DNA of 24,590 bases, taken from Chara braunii (Eukaryota; Streptophyta; Charophyceae; Charales; Characeae). The stretch is taken from NCBI GenBank assembly GCA_003427395.1, contig BFEA01000367.1, forward strand, positions 843,172 to 867,761, read 5' to 3'. Shown in pieces: positions 8,470-17,498 of this stretch; position 1 is the first letter of the stretch, and the number at the start of each line of letters is the position of its first letter. The position numbers were made by a program, and so were the translations under genes. Below the pieces are notes generated by a model. The model did not search any database and was not told where the DNA came from. It saw nothing but the letters and a program-made list of their open reading frames with translations.

Positions 8470-9270
8470 AAGGAAAAGTTTGAACATCAGTCTAATCAGG
8501 CTGAAGAAGATGCACAGTGCTTGCATACGTCATTTCATTTTCACTCCATTGTTATGATCTCACAAATTCACCCTGCATCTTGCAACAAAGTCTTATACAA
8601 CGAAGTATCGTGTCTGTACAGCAGCAGTTTCTCTCTATGTTATCGGGCGGCAATCCTTCATCTTCTGAGTATAGGAGTGTGAGGATGGGGTTTGTTTACA
8701 CGTCACTCTACGCTGGAGGTATTTTGTGGTTAGCGACCGTTAGCCACATTTGAACTTGATACGTAAGCAGCACAAGTTCTGTTATGGGTTTTGCTTCATG
8801 GTTTTGTATCTGGAAGCGTGACTGCCATTGGAGGGATCTAGTGTGTGGGAGTGTTGCAAGAGGAGGACATGTGGCAACATGCAAAAAGAAAGGCTGCATG
8901 ATGCCTTAGCAACACGAAACGAGGGTTGCAGGAAATGGCAACCAAAAACATAGACAGAAGGGTTTTGGGGAATCGGGGGGATAAAATGACGAAAGAAGGA
9001 AAGACAATGGGTGAAGAGCTGAGTGGCAGTGACTTCATAGGTCACAAGCGTTGTGTTTACACCATGTTTCAGCAGGTAGTATAAGGGTGCTGCAGTATTC
9101 TGGAGAGAGAGGAATTGCAGGGAAGGGAATTCCTAAGCTCGTGGAGATAGGGAATGCAAGGAAGGAAGTAGGTCAGGACTGTCTTAGACAGGGCTGTTGC
9201 ACGGGATGATGGGGTTTTCAAGTTTGCAGGGTAAAGTAAAAGCCTTGTTGCAGAATCTAATGAAGGGGGT
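8470..9270. other. Probable intron sequence, nothing recognised
   Basis: Only short frames occur on either strand, with no domain. Composition is mixed, with purine-rich stretches near 8870-9180. I see no repeat partner within the window. Confidence 0.4.
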
Positions 9271-9276
9271 CCCAGT

Positions 9277-9691
9277 TGGTGTGCTCTTGATCTTTTTTTT
9301 TTTTTTTTTTTTTTTTTNACAGGTCCTTATGGTCCTGGCTCCATATCCATTCTGGGGAGCGTCAGTCCGGTTCCTTTCCACCGGCAAGTCGAGAATGAAA
9401 TACATGGTGAACACCCACACGCTTCCTTCCGTCTGGCCGAAGGAACCCTGACCAGCATTGATTGCTCCTTATCAGGAGGATTGACTGTCAGCTTGCCCTA
9501 CCTCTTTACCTCTCAGAATCTATAATGACTCTGCCAGATACTACGTATAAAGCAAGAAAAGGGGAGAGTCTAGGCTGTTGAGATTATAATCTCAGTTAGT
9601 TCTTCAATGGGACCCTGTTCTTGTGTTGTGCCACTTCTTCCACACCATTCTGTTGTCCACCACTGTAGCGATCTGGTGTGCTCTTGATCTT
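9277..9691 (-). mobile_element. Poly(A) retroposon with 18-bp target-site duplication
   Basis: The 18-nt sequence TGGTGTGCTCTTGATCTT occurs identically at 9277-9294 and 9674-9691. Immediately inside the left copy is a poly(T) run with one N (to 9318), which is a poly(A) tail read on the minus strand. The insert is therefore a minus-strand retroposon of about 380 bp, with its 5' end near 9673. It has no long open frame and no clear pol III A/B box pair. Its 3' part recurs in diverged form at 12388-12560. It could be a SINE or a 5'-truncated non-LTR product; its source RNA is not recognised. Confidence 0.8.
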
Positions 9692-9834
9692 GTAATTGTC
9701 AAATTGATAATTTGATATGGTGTTGGGTGCTCATGATTTTGTGACTGATAGTTGTCTTCTCATGATGGTGTGGATTGGTAAGAGGTTGTGTCCATTCTTG
9801 TATTTATTTTTATTTTTTTTGCAGAAGGCTTTGA

Positions 9835-9943
9835 AGTTTGTACCCTTTTTGGATTCATGTGTGTCATCCTTCTGCAGGGGCCGTGTTAATCTTCTCTGCA
9901 TGATTCCAAGCATCATTCCAATCTTAATGGCTGTCCTGAAGCA
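9835..9943 (-). pseudogene. U6 snRNA retropseudogene
   Basis: Read on the minus strand, the segment follows U6 snRNA in order: a GGACAgCC-like 5' part, ATTGGAA, CAGAGAAGATTAACACGGCC, CCTGC, AAGGATGACAC, AATC, and a GGTACAAACTTC 3' end. Differences from the conserved molecule include a ~12-nt insertion (GCTTGGAATCAT) that repeats nearby sequence. The ACAGAGA box is changed to GCAGAGA. The 3' end is followed after about 14 nt by an A-rich tail (AAAAAAAATAAAAATAAATA on the minus strand). No functional promoter is visible, so this is a decayed copy made through RNA. Confidence 0.75.
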
Positions 9944-10003
9944 CTATTGTCTTATTTGGAGTTATTGCTTGCCTGGATAGATTTTATTTTGCCGAATGAC
10001 AAA

Positions 10004-10260
10004 GCTGCTCTTGGGCATGGACATCTCTCTGGCTTGCATTGAACCCAACCAGGAAATAGGTAGGATTTGGTCCGCAAGGTTGGGCTTACGGTTTCACGGA
10101 GAACTATTCTCTTATTTTCACACCTGGGTAGATTGTCTTGTGAAGGATCACAATGCTGCTCTTGGGCATGAACAGTTCTCTGGCTTGCATTGAATCCAGT
10201 CACTAAATACTAAATAGGCATAGCATTTGGTTTCCAAGGTTGGGCTTAGGGTTTCAGCGA
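10004..10260. repeat. Local duplication of a ~100-bp segment
   Basis: Unit 1 (10004-10100) and unit 2 (10155-10260) both start GCTGCTCTTGGGCATG. They share TCTCTGGCTTGCATTGAA and end in AAGGTTGGGCTTA(C/G)GGTTTCA. They are 151 bp apart. Unit 2 has a short extra TACTAAATAGG-type insertion. Both are open on the minus strand with similar peptides, but I do not recognise a protein. Confidence 0.85.
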
Positions 10261-10520
10261 TATATGTATATATCCTAGGGTTGGGTTTAAGCAGAGGGTT
10301 TTGCTTCTGGAAATAAGGCCCCAACTCCCGAGCCCTATAAAACATTTTCAACGACTTCCAAGCCCTGCAGATGAATGCGGAACTTGAAGCCAAGCAACAA
10401 CTGTGTGCAGGTGGTCTGCGTGCGGCTATTAAATGACTCTGATTGCTTTATCCGTTGATGGCACCTTTGTCTGGCTACTGTAATGTGTACCTTGTGTCAC
10501 CAAGTGAGAGAGCATTGCAG

Positions 10521-10964
10521 GTCTTTGAGGTCAAGAGCTCAGGGAAACGAGCTGCTAGGAGGAAACGTTCAGCATCAGCCTACCTCAATCAAGTGGAATC
10601 CCGTCACAATAGGAATGAATCCTCAGACGAGGACAGTGGTGGAGAAGTGGAGGAAGAAGAAGAAGAAGAGGAAGAGGATGAAGACGAGGAGGAGGAGGAG
10701 GAGGACCAAGAAGAGGAGGAGGAGGATGACGATGAGAATGAGGATGAGAATGAGGATGAGGAGGATGTGAGTGAACAGATTGACAAGGCTCATAGTGAGG
10801 AAGAGGAGTCGTCCAGCAAGGAGGAAGAAGAGGATCAGACTACCAGCAGCTCAGAGAGTGCATGTCATTCTGAAAGTGGCAGTGGTGATGGTGAGGAGTC
10901 GAGTCATAAATCGGAACAGCAGGAGAGGAGAGGAGTGAAGAGAAAATCCAGGGCGGATGAGATG
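10521..10964 (+). CDS. Internal exon of a Glu/Asp-rich, probably nuclear protein
   Basis: 444 nt (148 codons, phase 0 at both ends) lie between AGCATTGCAG (acceptor ending 10520) and GATG-GTGAGT (strong donor at 10965). The reading begins VFEVKSSGKRAARRKRSASA with a basic cluster that could be a nuclear localisation signal. It then has roughly 60 residues of almost unbroken Glu/Asp, followed by Ser/Glu-rich sequence (SSSKEEEE, SSSESACHSESGSGDGEE), and ends in a second basic patch, RRGVKRKSRADEM. Long acidic tracts of this kind are typical of histone- and nucleosome-binding proteins. No folded domain is present. Open sequence continues to 11051 only as intron read-through. Part of the acidity is encoded by GAG/GAA repeats, so length polymorphism is likely. 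Confidence 0.6.
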
Positions 10965-11051
10965 GTGAGTCATGCTTTGTCCAGCGACCACCCAACCTAT
11001 GAGTCAAGTCAATTCATGAGGCTATGCATGATGATCCAAGTAAACAATTAG

Positions 11052-11806
11052 GTGTAACAGTCTATCAACAACTGCAATTATCGTTGCATAGAGCATTGGT
11101 CATGAAGCATATTTTGTTTACGTTGTCATGTCGATTGCAAAGAGCTTCTTGAATCTCTGAGTAAGCTGATTTGTCTGTTACCAAATTTGGAGGCTTGGAG
11201 CTGTACCCTCCCTGACAATGTAATCTCCATGAGGGATGGACAATGGACATTTCTCCTTGTGGTGACAGAACTACTTCCTCGTGGAGCGTGGAGTATGACC
11301 TGATACTGCCTTAGCATTGTCTGTAGGTAAAAAAAAAGGGAATGCCTGTAAGGCACATAAGCTCTGCAGCATATATGGAAACTAAAAGCCTAAAATAAAA
11401 TTGAGAAGTACGGGCTTGAAACTGGCAAGAGGACTCTCAAACATCTCATCTCTGATCGTGTTTTCCTGCGCAACTAGTGCAAAAGTGCGAGTCCAGTATC
11501 AGGAAGTTGCCGCCTTGCTCAAGTTGACTCGGATCTTGATTTAAGTTTAAGTTCAACTTCAACTTCCTAAGAAGCATGGTAGGTGAGCCTGCTATTGGTA
11601 GGTGGGCTTCCACCGTGCTCCCAGCATGGTCCTGGCAAGTAATTCTACGTATCATTTTTACGTGTTCTTTGTGTGGTTAGGACTGTGCTGCAGTCTTGGT
11701 TTTCAACTTTTCAGAATTGATGCTGGGGATGGCATTGAGTCTGTTGACGAGAGACGTCCCACAGGGCCTACAGGGCCTTGAACTAGAGAAAATGATGTCA
11801 CAGGAT
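11052..11806. other. Probable intron, nothing recognised
   Basis: Short frames only. A GTTTAAGTTCAACTTCAAC stretch (11545-11563) is an imperfect short repeat. No domain or repeat partner is seen. Confidence 0.4.
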
Positions 11807-11923
11807 GTCTTGGACAAGTGCCTGCCATGGCATGTCTTACGGAAGTGCATACTATGGCATGTCTTACGCATGTGCATACCATGGCATGTCTTGGACAAGT
11901 GCATAGGGCATGTCCTGCAAAAG
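11807..11923. repeat. 27-bp minisatellite, about four units
   Basis: Units start at 11807, 11834, 11861 and 11888 with GTCTT(G/A)... and end ATGGCAT. The fourth lacks 3 bp, and a partial fifth (GTCCTGCAAAAGG) follows. Because the period is 27, it is open in frame on both strands; on + it reads 9-residue units such as VLDKCLPWH and VLRKCILWH. No start, domain or splice context supports translation. Confidence 0.9.
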
Positions 11924-11956
11924 GCACAGTTGGCACTCCATCTCATATCACCAGTA

Positions 11957-11988
11957 CCTCGCCCAGGCAAACTTGAGAATCGAAATTG
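11957..11988. repeat. Short dispersed repeat, copy 1
   Basis: About 32 nt (CGCCCAGG...CTTGAGAAT...AAATTG), matched at 13775-13806 with about 27 of 32 identical positions. Both lie in the putative large intron. The origin is unknown. Confidence 0.55.
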
Positions 11989-12387
11989 AGCCAATCTAAA
12001 AATTTTGGAGGTTCAGGACTCTACCTGACGGAAATGGAAGCGGGTTTGGCAGAAGAGGAAGGATGATGGGTTTTGCCTTAGGTCTGCAGGAAAACACACT
12101 TTGCCAAAGAGTATCCCAACTAGGACTCAAGGTCACTGACCTTGAACATCCGCTGGAGATCCTGGTGGGCGATTCCCAATCTGTAATAGTCTGGCATGTT
12201 CTGAACAGTGTGCCAGTCAACTTTGACAGAAGGGAGAGACAGCTGTTGCTTTCCTTTTGCCTCAGATCGGGACCATTTTTACTGGAAAAGACAGACCCAT
12301 AACTGCTAGTTGGTTTTAAGTCCTAGGCAGTCCAGTCTAGTAGGTTGGAGTAGAACTATAAATAAAATGGGTCCGGACTCCGAAGGT

Positions 12388-12560
12388 TTTTTTTTTTTTT
12401 TTTTTTTCCCTAAAAAGCGGCTCCATCTATNGGTGGGGAGCGTCACCTGCTGGAAAGCGGGTCCAGCGTCCCTTGAATACATCTTTTTTTCAGAGAGAAC
12501 GACTGAGAAAAGGCCTGCCAGCATTGATTGCTCTGGTGTCCAGAGGATTAACTGTGCAGG
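12388..12560 (-). mobile_element. Diverged, truncated second copy of the 9277-9691 retroposon
   Basis: A poly(T) run (12388-12408; a tail on the minus strand) is followed by CTCCATCTAT-N-GGTGGGGAGCGTCA, a short GAATACAT block, CCAGCATTGATTGCTC (about 12514) and AGAGGATTAACTGT. The same blocks occur in the same order downstream of the poly(T) at 9292-9500. The copy stops near 12560 and no target duplication is visible. A third fragment of the AGC(A/C)TT(G/A)ATTGC block lies at about 12820. Confidence 0.6.
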
Positions 12561-12720
12561 ATATTGAGCAATAAGGGAAACGAATGTTGCCACTGATGTT
12601 GAGAGCTAATTCCTCCTTCCCTCTTCTGCCCCCACACACCCCATCCTTTTCCTCCCTTTCTCCTCTGCCCCACCCCATTTGTTACTGCTTGAATGTACCT
12701 CCAATAGCCTGCCAGCCTTA

Positions 12721-12805
12721 NNNNNNNNNNNNNNNNNNNNNNNNNNNNNNNNNNNNNNNNNNNNNNNNNNNNNNNNNNNNNNNNNNNNNNNNNNNNNNNN
12801 NNNNN
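12721..12805. other. Assembly gap (85 N)
   Basis: The 22 nt before the gap (12699-12720, beginning CTCCAATAGCCT) are identical to the 22 nt after it (12806-12827). This suggests two contig ends that overlap and were never merged, so the gap may hold no missing sequence. Single Ns at 9318 and 12431 lie in or near poly(T) runs. Confidence 0.95.
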
Positions 12806-12829
12806 CTCCAATAGCCTGCCAGCCTTAAT

Positions 12830-14920
12830 TGCCCTGTTGCTTGATGATATGAATACAGAAGTGTATGCTGGGTAGTAATGCCGCCTCTTCAGTCTGCCTC
12901 TGACTGCCAGATCTTACCTGTTCCCCTAGCGGCCAGACCTCACCCAATGCCCATCGGCCCGTGGTCCTGCCCGTGGGCTTGCTCGCTCCGCTCACTCTGC
13001 TCCATACCATAGCATACCAACCATTGGGTCCGAAGGGTTAGCTCTGTTGGTTTAGCAGTTGTTCTTGACGCCGTCAGGCTGCTGGAGCAGCGTTGTAGCT
13101 GGGAGCCGCTGCTGGGATTTCGGAGCAGCAGTGAAGCATGTGCTTCAGATGCTGGGCCTGTCGGGAGCCATATCTGTGCTGTGCTGTTAGGCGCTGCCAT
13201 ATCTTCTCCTGTGTGGCAGGTGTTGTTCTTTTTCTTCTTCAAACTGGAGGTTCTTCATCCCTGAGCTAGCTCTCAGGGGGGGGGGCTGGGAGGACTCTGT
13301 GACTGCGCTGGAGTATCTGAGCGCTAGGGCTCCTGGGACAGTTGAGTGGAGACGCTGGTGGTGTGCACGATGGTGAGGCTGGGCACTGTGGATTTGGGAC
13401 GAGCGCCATATCCGGCTATGGAGGGAGGAGGAAGACTTCAAAGACTCGTTGAAACTTTGTTCTGAGTTTGTTCAAGGCGGTTTGGTCGTGATTCTTCCCT
13501 TCTTTTGTGATTCTGATTGAGATGGAGAACGGCGAGGGCCACTGTGCGTATCTCTTGCAGTTGTGGTGTGAATCCCTCTCCAAATCTGCTTTGTCGTTGT
13601 AACATGTGTATAGGAGGAACATGTTGATGCTCTGCTGAATTGTGTTCTCAATCAGTCATGTAGCATCTCCCAGGGGCTTCCCAACTCCAGTAGGACCAAC
13701 CTGACGGCGGCCTTGTGTTGACCGACATGACAGCACATACGGATGGGTGCGTACTGGTGCTTCAAACAACCAGACTTCGCCCAGGAGAGCTTGAGAATAG
13801 AAATTGCAACAATATAGGTTCTTCGGATGAACAGTGCTACCAGACCCAAATGGCTGGCACCACCAGCCAAAAAAGCAAAACAATCTGTGGATCTGGTGGT
13901 GGTTCTTTTTTTTGGGCAGGCACTGCCATGCAGTGCAAATCCGCGTTGGGAAAAAGAGGCTTGGGGGTACTGGTGGTTTAACCGCTTGAAAGATTCTGGA
14001 TGCTGTAGTAGGTCAATAGATTGAACTACCGTAGTAGGCAACATAGAGTAATTGTTTGAATTTGTTTCCCATAGCACTGGTAGTTCTCAAAGGTACAGTG
14101 TCCACTACCGTGCTTGTTGTGATGAACCAAAAGGATGTGGATAGGTCCTTAATACTCTGTATAGTACAAACCTGATGAATGTTCAATGCTGCATTATGTT
14201 ATCTGAATGCAGAGTGGCTTTTACTGCAGTGCCTTCCTTGCGGCTTACCCTGTGCTCAGTGCTTTTTTTTTCCATCAAGGAGAAGCTGACATGGCTATGG
14301 CAGTTCAAACTCAGACCCATGTATACCATACTGATTCAAACACTGAAAGTCGGATTCGGAGGAATCTGGAGATGGTCCAGATGCCCTGGATACAATCATG
14401 GCTGAGGAAATTTCAGTGAAACATTTCTGTTTCCCTTTTCTGTTTTTGCTGTCCACAATTTGGGTTAATATTTCGAGTTGACTCGCAGTATGAAGTCGTT
14501 TGTATTGCGATTCGAGTATGTTCAATTATCAAAGAATATTTTTTCCTTTTGCGCGGGTACTTACGAATTAATGGAAAATTGTCAAGAATTCAACTTTACA
14601 TAATAATACCAATAACCCAAATGTGGAAGTTTTTAATTTTCCTCCATTTCATACAATTCATCCAGATGTCTGGAGTCTGGATATTAAACATTAGAATCGT
14701 GATTAGATCAACTGGACTGTTGTCTGGATGTCTGCATCTTAGCGATGGCATGTAATGTTAGGTCTTGTCTTGATTGTGGTCTTGTTGTCCAAAAATTGTC
14801 CCCGGACCCCATGACTGAATCCAAATGGCACACCGTAAGATGGGGCATGTCAACAGCTGACATTAATATTGTCTGTGTATATGTTTTCTGGGTCTTTGGC
14901 TTGGCGTGTAACCGTTGCAG
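12830..14920. other. Probable large intron; no confident gene
   Basis: Frames at 13652-14077 (minus) and elsewhere have no recognisable domain. The second copy of the short dispersed repeat lies at 13775-13806. A segment at 14280-14415 has a good acceptor (TTTTTTTTTCCATCAAG) and an acidic alternative frame, but only a weak donor. TAGCTCTGTTGG at 13040-13051 resembles a pol III A-box with no B-box partner. Confidence 0.4.
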
Positions 14921-15629
14921 GCTGGAGGGGGGAGGAGAGGCAGCAAGGCAAAATCTGCAAAACCAGCTGTCAGTGTTGAGCGCTGGCCTGAAGTTTGCTC
15001 CAAATGCCATAAGAATGTCAAGAAGGGGAAATTGATATGCTGTGATGGTGATGGCTGCACGTATGCAATTCACAAAGGTTGTGCGCGTTTGCGGCGAGTT
15101 CCCAGAGGTGGGTGGTTGTGCTTCAATTGCCGAGGGCAAGGGCCATCAGGCAATGGTGTAGCCGGAAGGCGTGGGAGGCATAAGGGGGCAGCATCAGGAA
15201 ATGTGCAGGTCTTATCTAGGAAGAAGGCTCATCCACAGAGAAAAGATAGTGCTTCAGGTCGGAGGGCTGGCAGAGGAAACGGATCAGGCAAATCGCCACA
15301 AATTGTGAACGACAGCTCAAGTGATGATGATGACAGCAGTACTCGGAAGGAACTGGGTGCGAAGCGGAATGGGATAATTCAGGGGTGTGAGGGAAGTGTG
15401 CTTGCTGGAGGGAAGGTGAATGGCTCTGCTGCTAGAACAGTGGAGGTTGCTGATGACTTGCCTTCTAGGAGGAGGGCGAAACGAAAAGTGGACTGCTCAG
15501 AACCAACAACAGATGAGCGTGCAAGTGGAAGTAAGAGAGGACGAGGATCGGAGGGCCAGCCGAATGAACTCCCTTTAGAAAGAAGCGGCTCAATTAATAG
15601 GAGGAGTGTTGGGGCAGAGGAAAAGCAAG
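14921..15629 (+). CDS. PHD-finger exon of a chromatin-associated protein
   Basis: 709 nt lie between ACCGTTGCAG (acceptor ending 14920) and CAAG-GTAAGT (strong donor at 15630), entering in phase 0 and leaving in phase 1. It begins AGGGRRGSKAKSAKP. At about residues 29-71 is a complete C4HC3 PHD finger: CSKC, then LICCDGDGC, then the His of AIHKGC, closed by GGWLCFNC. PHD fingers of this kind read histone H3 tails in the nucleus. The remaining about 160 residues are low-complexity and charged, with an acidic SSSDDDDSS patch and several basic clusters (RRRAKRKVD, GSKRGRG) that could be nuclear localisation signals. With the acidic exon at 10521 it would make a nuclear histone-binding protein, resembling plant DDT/PHD or RSF1-like proteins in general layout only. 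The first and last exons are not visible. Confidence 0.8.
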
Positions 15630-15784
15630 GTAAGTTGTGACTGCAGCATGTCTGCTCCTTACTTTCAAAACTAGATGCGCTAACGTGCCAGTTGATCATC
15701 CATCGTTGTGTCATTGTTACTCCAAAGTGGAGTTGTTGCAGCTTCACTTGCAAGCCAGTTATATTTCATGCAGTATGTTCATGC

Positions 15785-16220
15785 TGTCTATACACAGTCT
15801 TAGCTCTCCTTCATTTTGAGGAACAAACAAAACAGGTGCACCATAGGGCGATGAACTTGGCTTAATCGACCCTTTGTCTACTAGCTCTTGGATCTGTCTT
15901 CTTAGCTCCTCTAACTCGTGTGGTTATATCTTGTAAATGCCCTTAGGAATATTACTACCTGGCTCTATCTCAATGTTGTGCTTAATTTGCCTCTCCACTA
16001 TTCTCTTGGGCTCATCCTGCATATCAGCAAACACTCCTAGCAACTTCTCGACTTGGGGTGGTATAGACTCTCCCTCTCCTTTAGGCTCTCCTTCCTTGGC
16101 CTTATCCCTTTTCTCAGGTGTCAGATAGGCCACATGGACCTGATCTACCAACTTGTTCCTTACTGTGCAACTGGAGAACATAGGGGCACTCATGCAGAAA
16201 ATGGACAGGGAGGATTTCAA
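15785..16220 (-). pseudogene. Ty3/gypsy reverse transcriptase N-terminal fragment
   Basis: The minus frame includes VFADMQDEPKRIVERQIKHN and ends in PKGIYKI, the usual run-in to gypsy reverse transcriptase (leader before the fingers domain). A TAA codon follows KGIYKI near 15927. The same frame then resumes with [22 protein letters not shown] and LRLCID, which are standard conserved blocks. Similarity ends at 15785, before the catalytic YxDD motif, so no polymerase can be made. Confidence 0.88.
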
Positions 16221-16235
16221 ACCAGACTGATGATA

Positions 16236-16605
16236 CTAGCGGACTTTCCTCTTCTCAACCCTCTTCTCCTGACTAGGCGACCAACACTCAACTTTGCCCA
16301 TCTTCACATCTGCTTTCACCGCCATCCCCCAATCCATGCCTAAGATCATATCACAGGGCAGGTTTTCTTCCACTAGAAGGTTCAAAGAGTGTAATACCTT
16401 CTCGACTTTCTCTTCACCCTCCAATTGGAAGTATGCCTTAACCCCCTCAAGGCACTGCCCCGCGCTCATCAAACTATTGTTGGACAATGTTGGCCATTCT
16501 CGAGACTACTGGCTCATTCCAAATCCTGAACATTCGTTCCTAAATGCAAGTCTTTAACTGCTCTACAGGAGAAAACTCTTGGTTGACCCATTGTCTATCA
16601 TCACA
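16236..16605 (-). pseudogene. Ty3/gypsy aspartic protease (retropepsin), inactive
   Basis: MIDNGSTKSF (16571-16601) matches the retropepsin active-site block with the usual DSG/DTG changed to DNG. It is followed soon by stop codons. Downstream the frame 16487-16236 contains CDMILGMDWG, the conserved C-terminal block of gypsy proteases (plus-strand positions 16326-16353). The order and spacing fit a single protease domain broken by nonsense changes. Confidence 0.8.
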
Positions 16606-16929
16606 CCTATTCTCACAGTACTAACTACTACATCTACTATTACTAGATGTTTTCTTTTTAGTAGCCCAAGAGTGATCAGTTCCTCGCCTGCGTCTATTAG
16701 GGGGCTGCTTAGAGAGATCCTACAGCAAGCGACCTCCAAAGAGCTATCTGAATGGTTGGCTACCTCAACCTTTGTCGTTCCCTACGAGTGGGAAGGTTTC
16801 TCCTCTGCGTGCGCATTCTCTCCAGTACACTCGCAGCCCAAGTAGAAGCGATTGCTATTTCTACTGGCCACTCCCTTTTGATGATTGCTGCCCTTGTTGT
16901 CGTTGTGGTGCCGGCTGGTTCAATTGTGG

Positions 16930-16971
16930 GCAGAAGGGAATGATGTGGCCTTGCTTGCCACACTTAAAGCA
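16930..16971 (-). pseudogene. Gag CCHC zinc knuckle
   Basis: CFKCGKQGHIIPFC fits Cys-x2-Cys-x4-His-x4-Cys exactly. It binds zinc and packages element RNA in the gag nucleocapsid. Upstream in the same frame, across one TAA near 17007, is a Gly/Arg/Gln-rich linker (17238-17010). Confidence 0.88.
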
Positions 16972-17498
16972 AATTTGATTGCCGCGGCGGTGGTGCCATT
17001 GGGACTGTTACAGTTTCATCTCTTTCCAGGGCTGGCCTTCCTCACACCCTGGACCACGAGATCCAAATCGGCTGCCTCCCCCTTGTTGTGGTAGCCGTTG
17101 CCAACCACCTCCTCGACCTTGTGGTTGAGATCTTCCTCTTCCAGCACCTCTTTCTTGTGGCCCTTCCATACGGGCCACAACAAGAGCATAATCCCCTCCC
17201 TGAATGTATCCGCCGCCACCATCATCCTGTATCCACAATGACTACTTCTGATTCCCCTCCTAAGGAGACAAAAATTCTCAGTTCAGGGGCGAGAGCAAGA
17301 TCGTGTAGTTGCATTGTTGCTAAATGTCGATCCCGCTCAGTGTATTTTCTGTAAGTGAACCTTGACTGACCCATTTCTGTGGCTAAAACTGTGCAAATAG
17401 ACTCGGCATGGCGAGATGAATCTGATTTAACTGCTGTTCTGGTGTTACCCTGTGACCATGTTTCCCAATTAAAGCATCCATTCAGCGGACCAAAGCTT

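Noticed and set aside
11696-11989. 97-residue + frame and 105-residue minus frame over the minisatellite
   Set aside because: Both are explained by a 27-bp period that is a multiple of three.
13040-13051. TAGCTCTGTTGG as a tRNA or SINE A-box
   Set aside because: No B-box or tRNA-like fold follows within the expected distance.
14280-14415. Possible exon after a strong polypyrimidine acceptor, with an acidic alternative frame (SDSEESGDGPDALDTIMAEE)
   Set aside because: The only nearby donor is a weak GTGAAA, and the acidic frame does not reach the acceptor without stops. Not enough to call.
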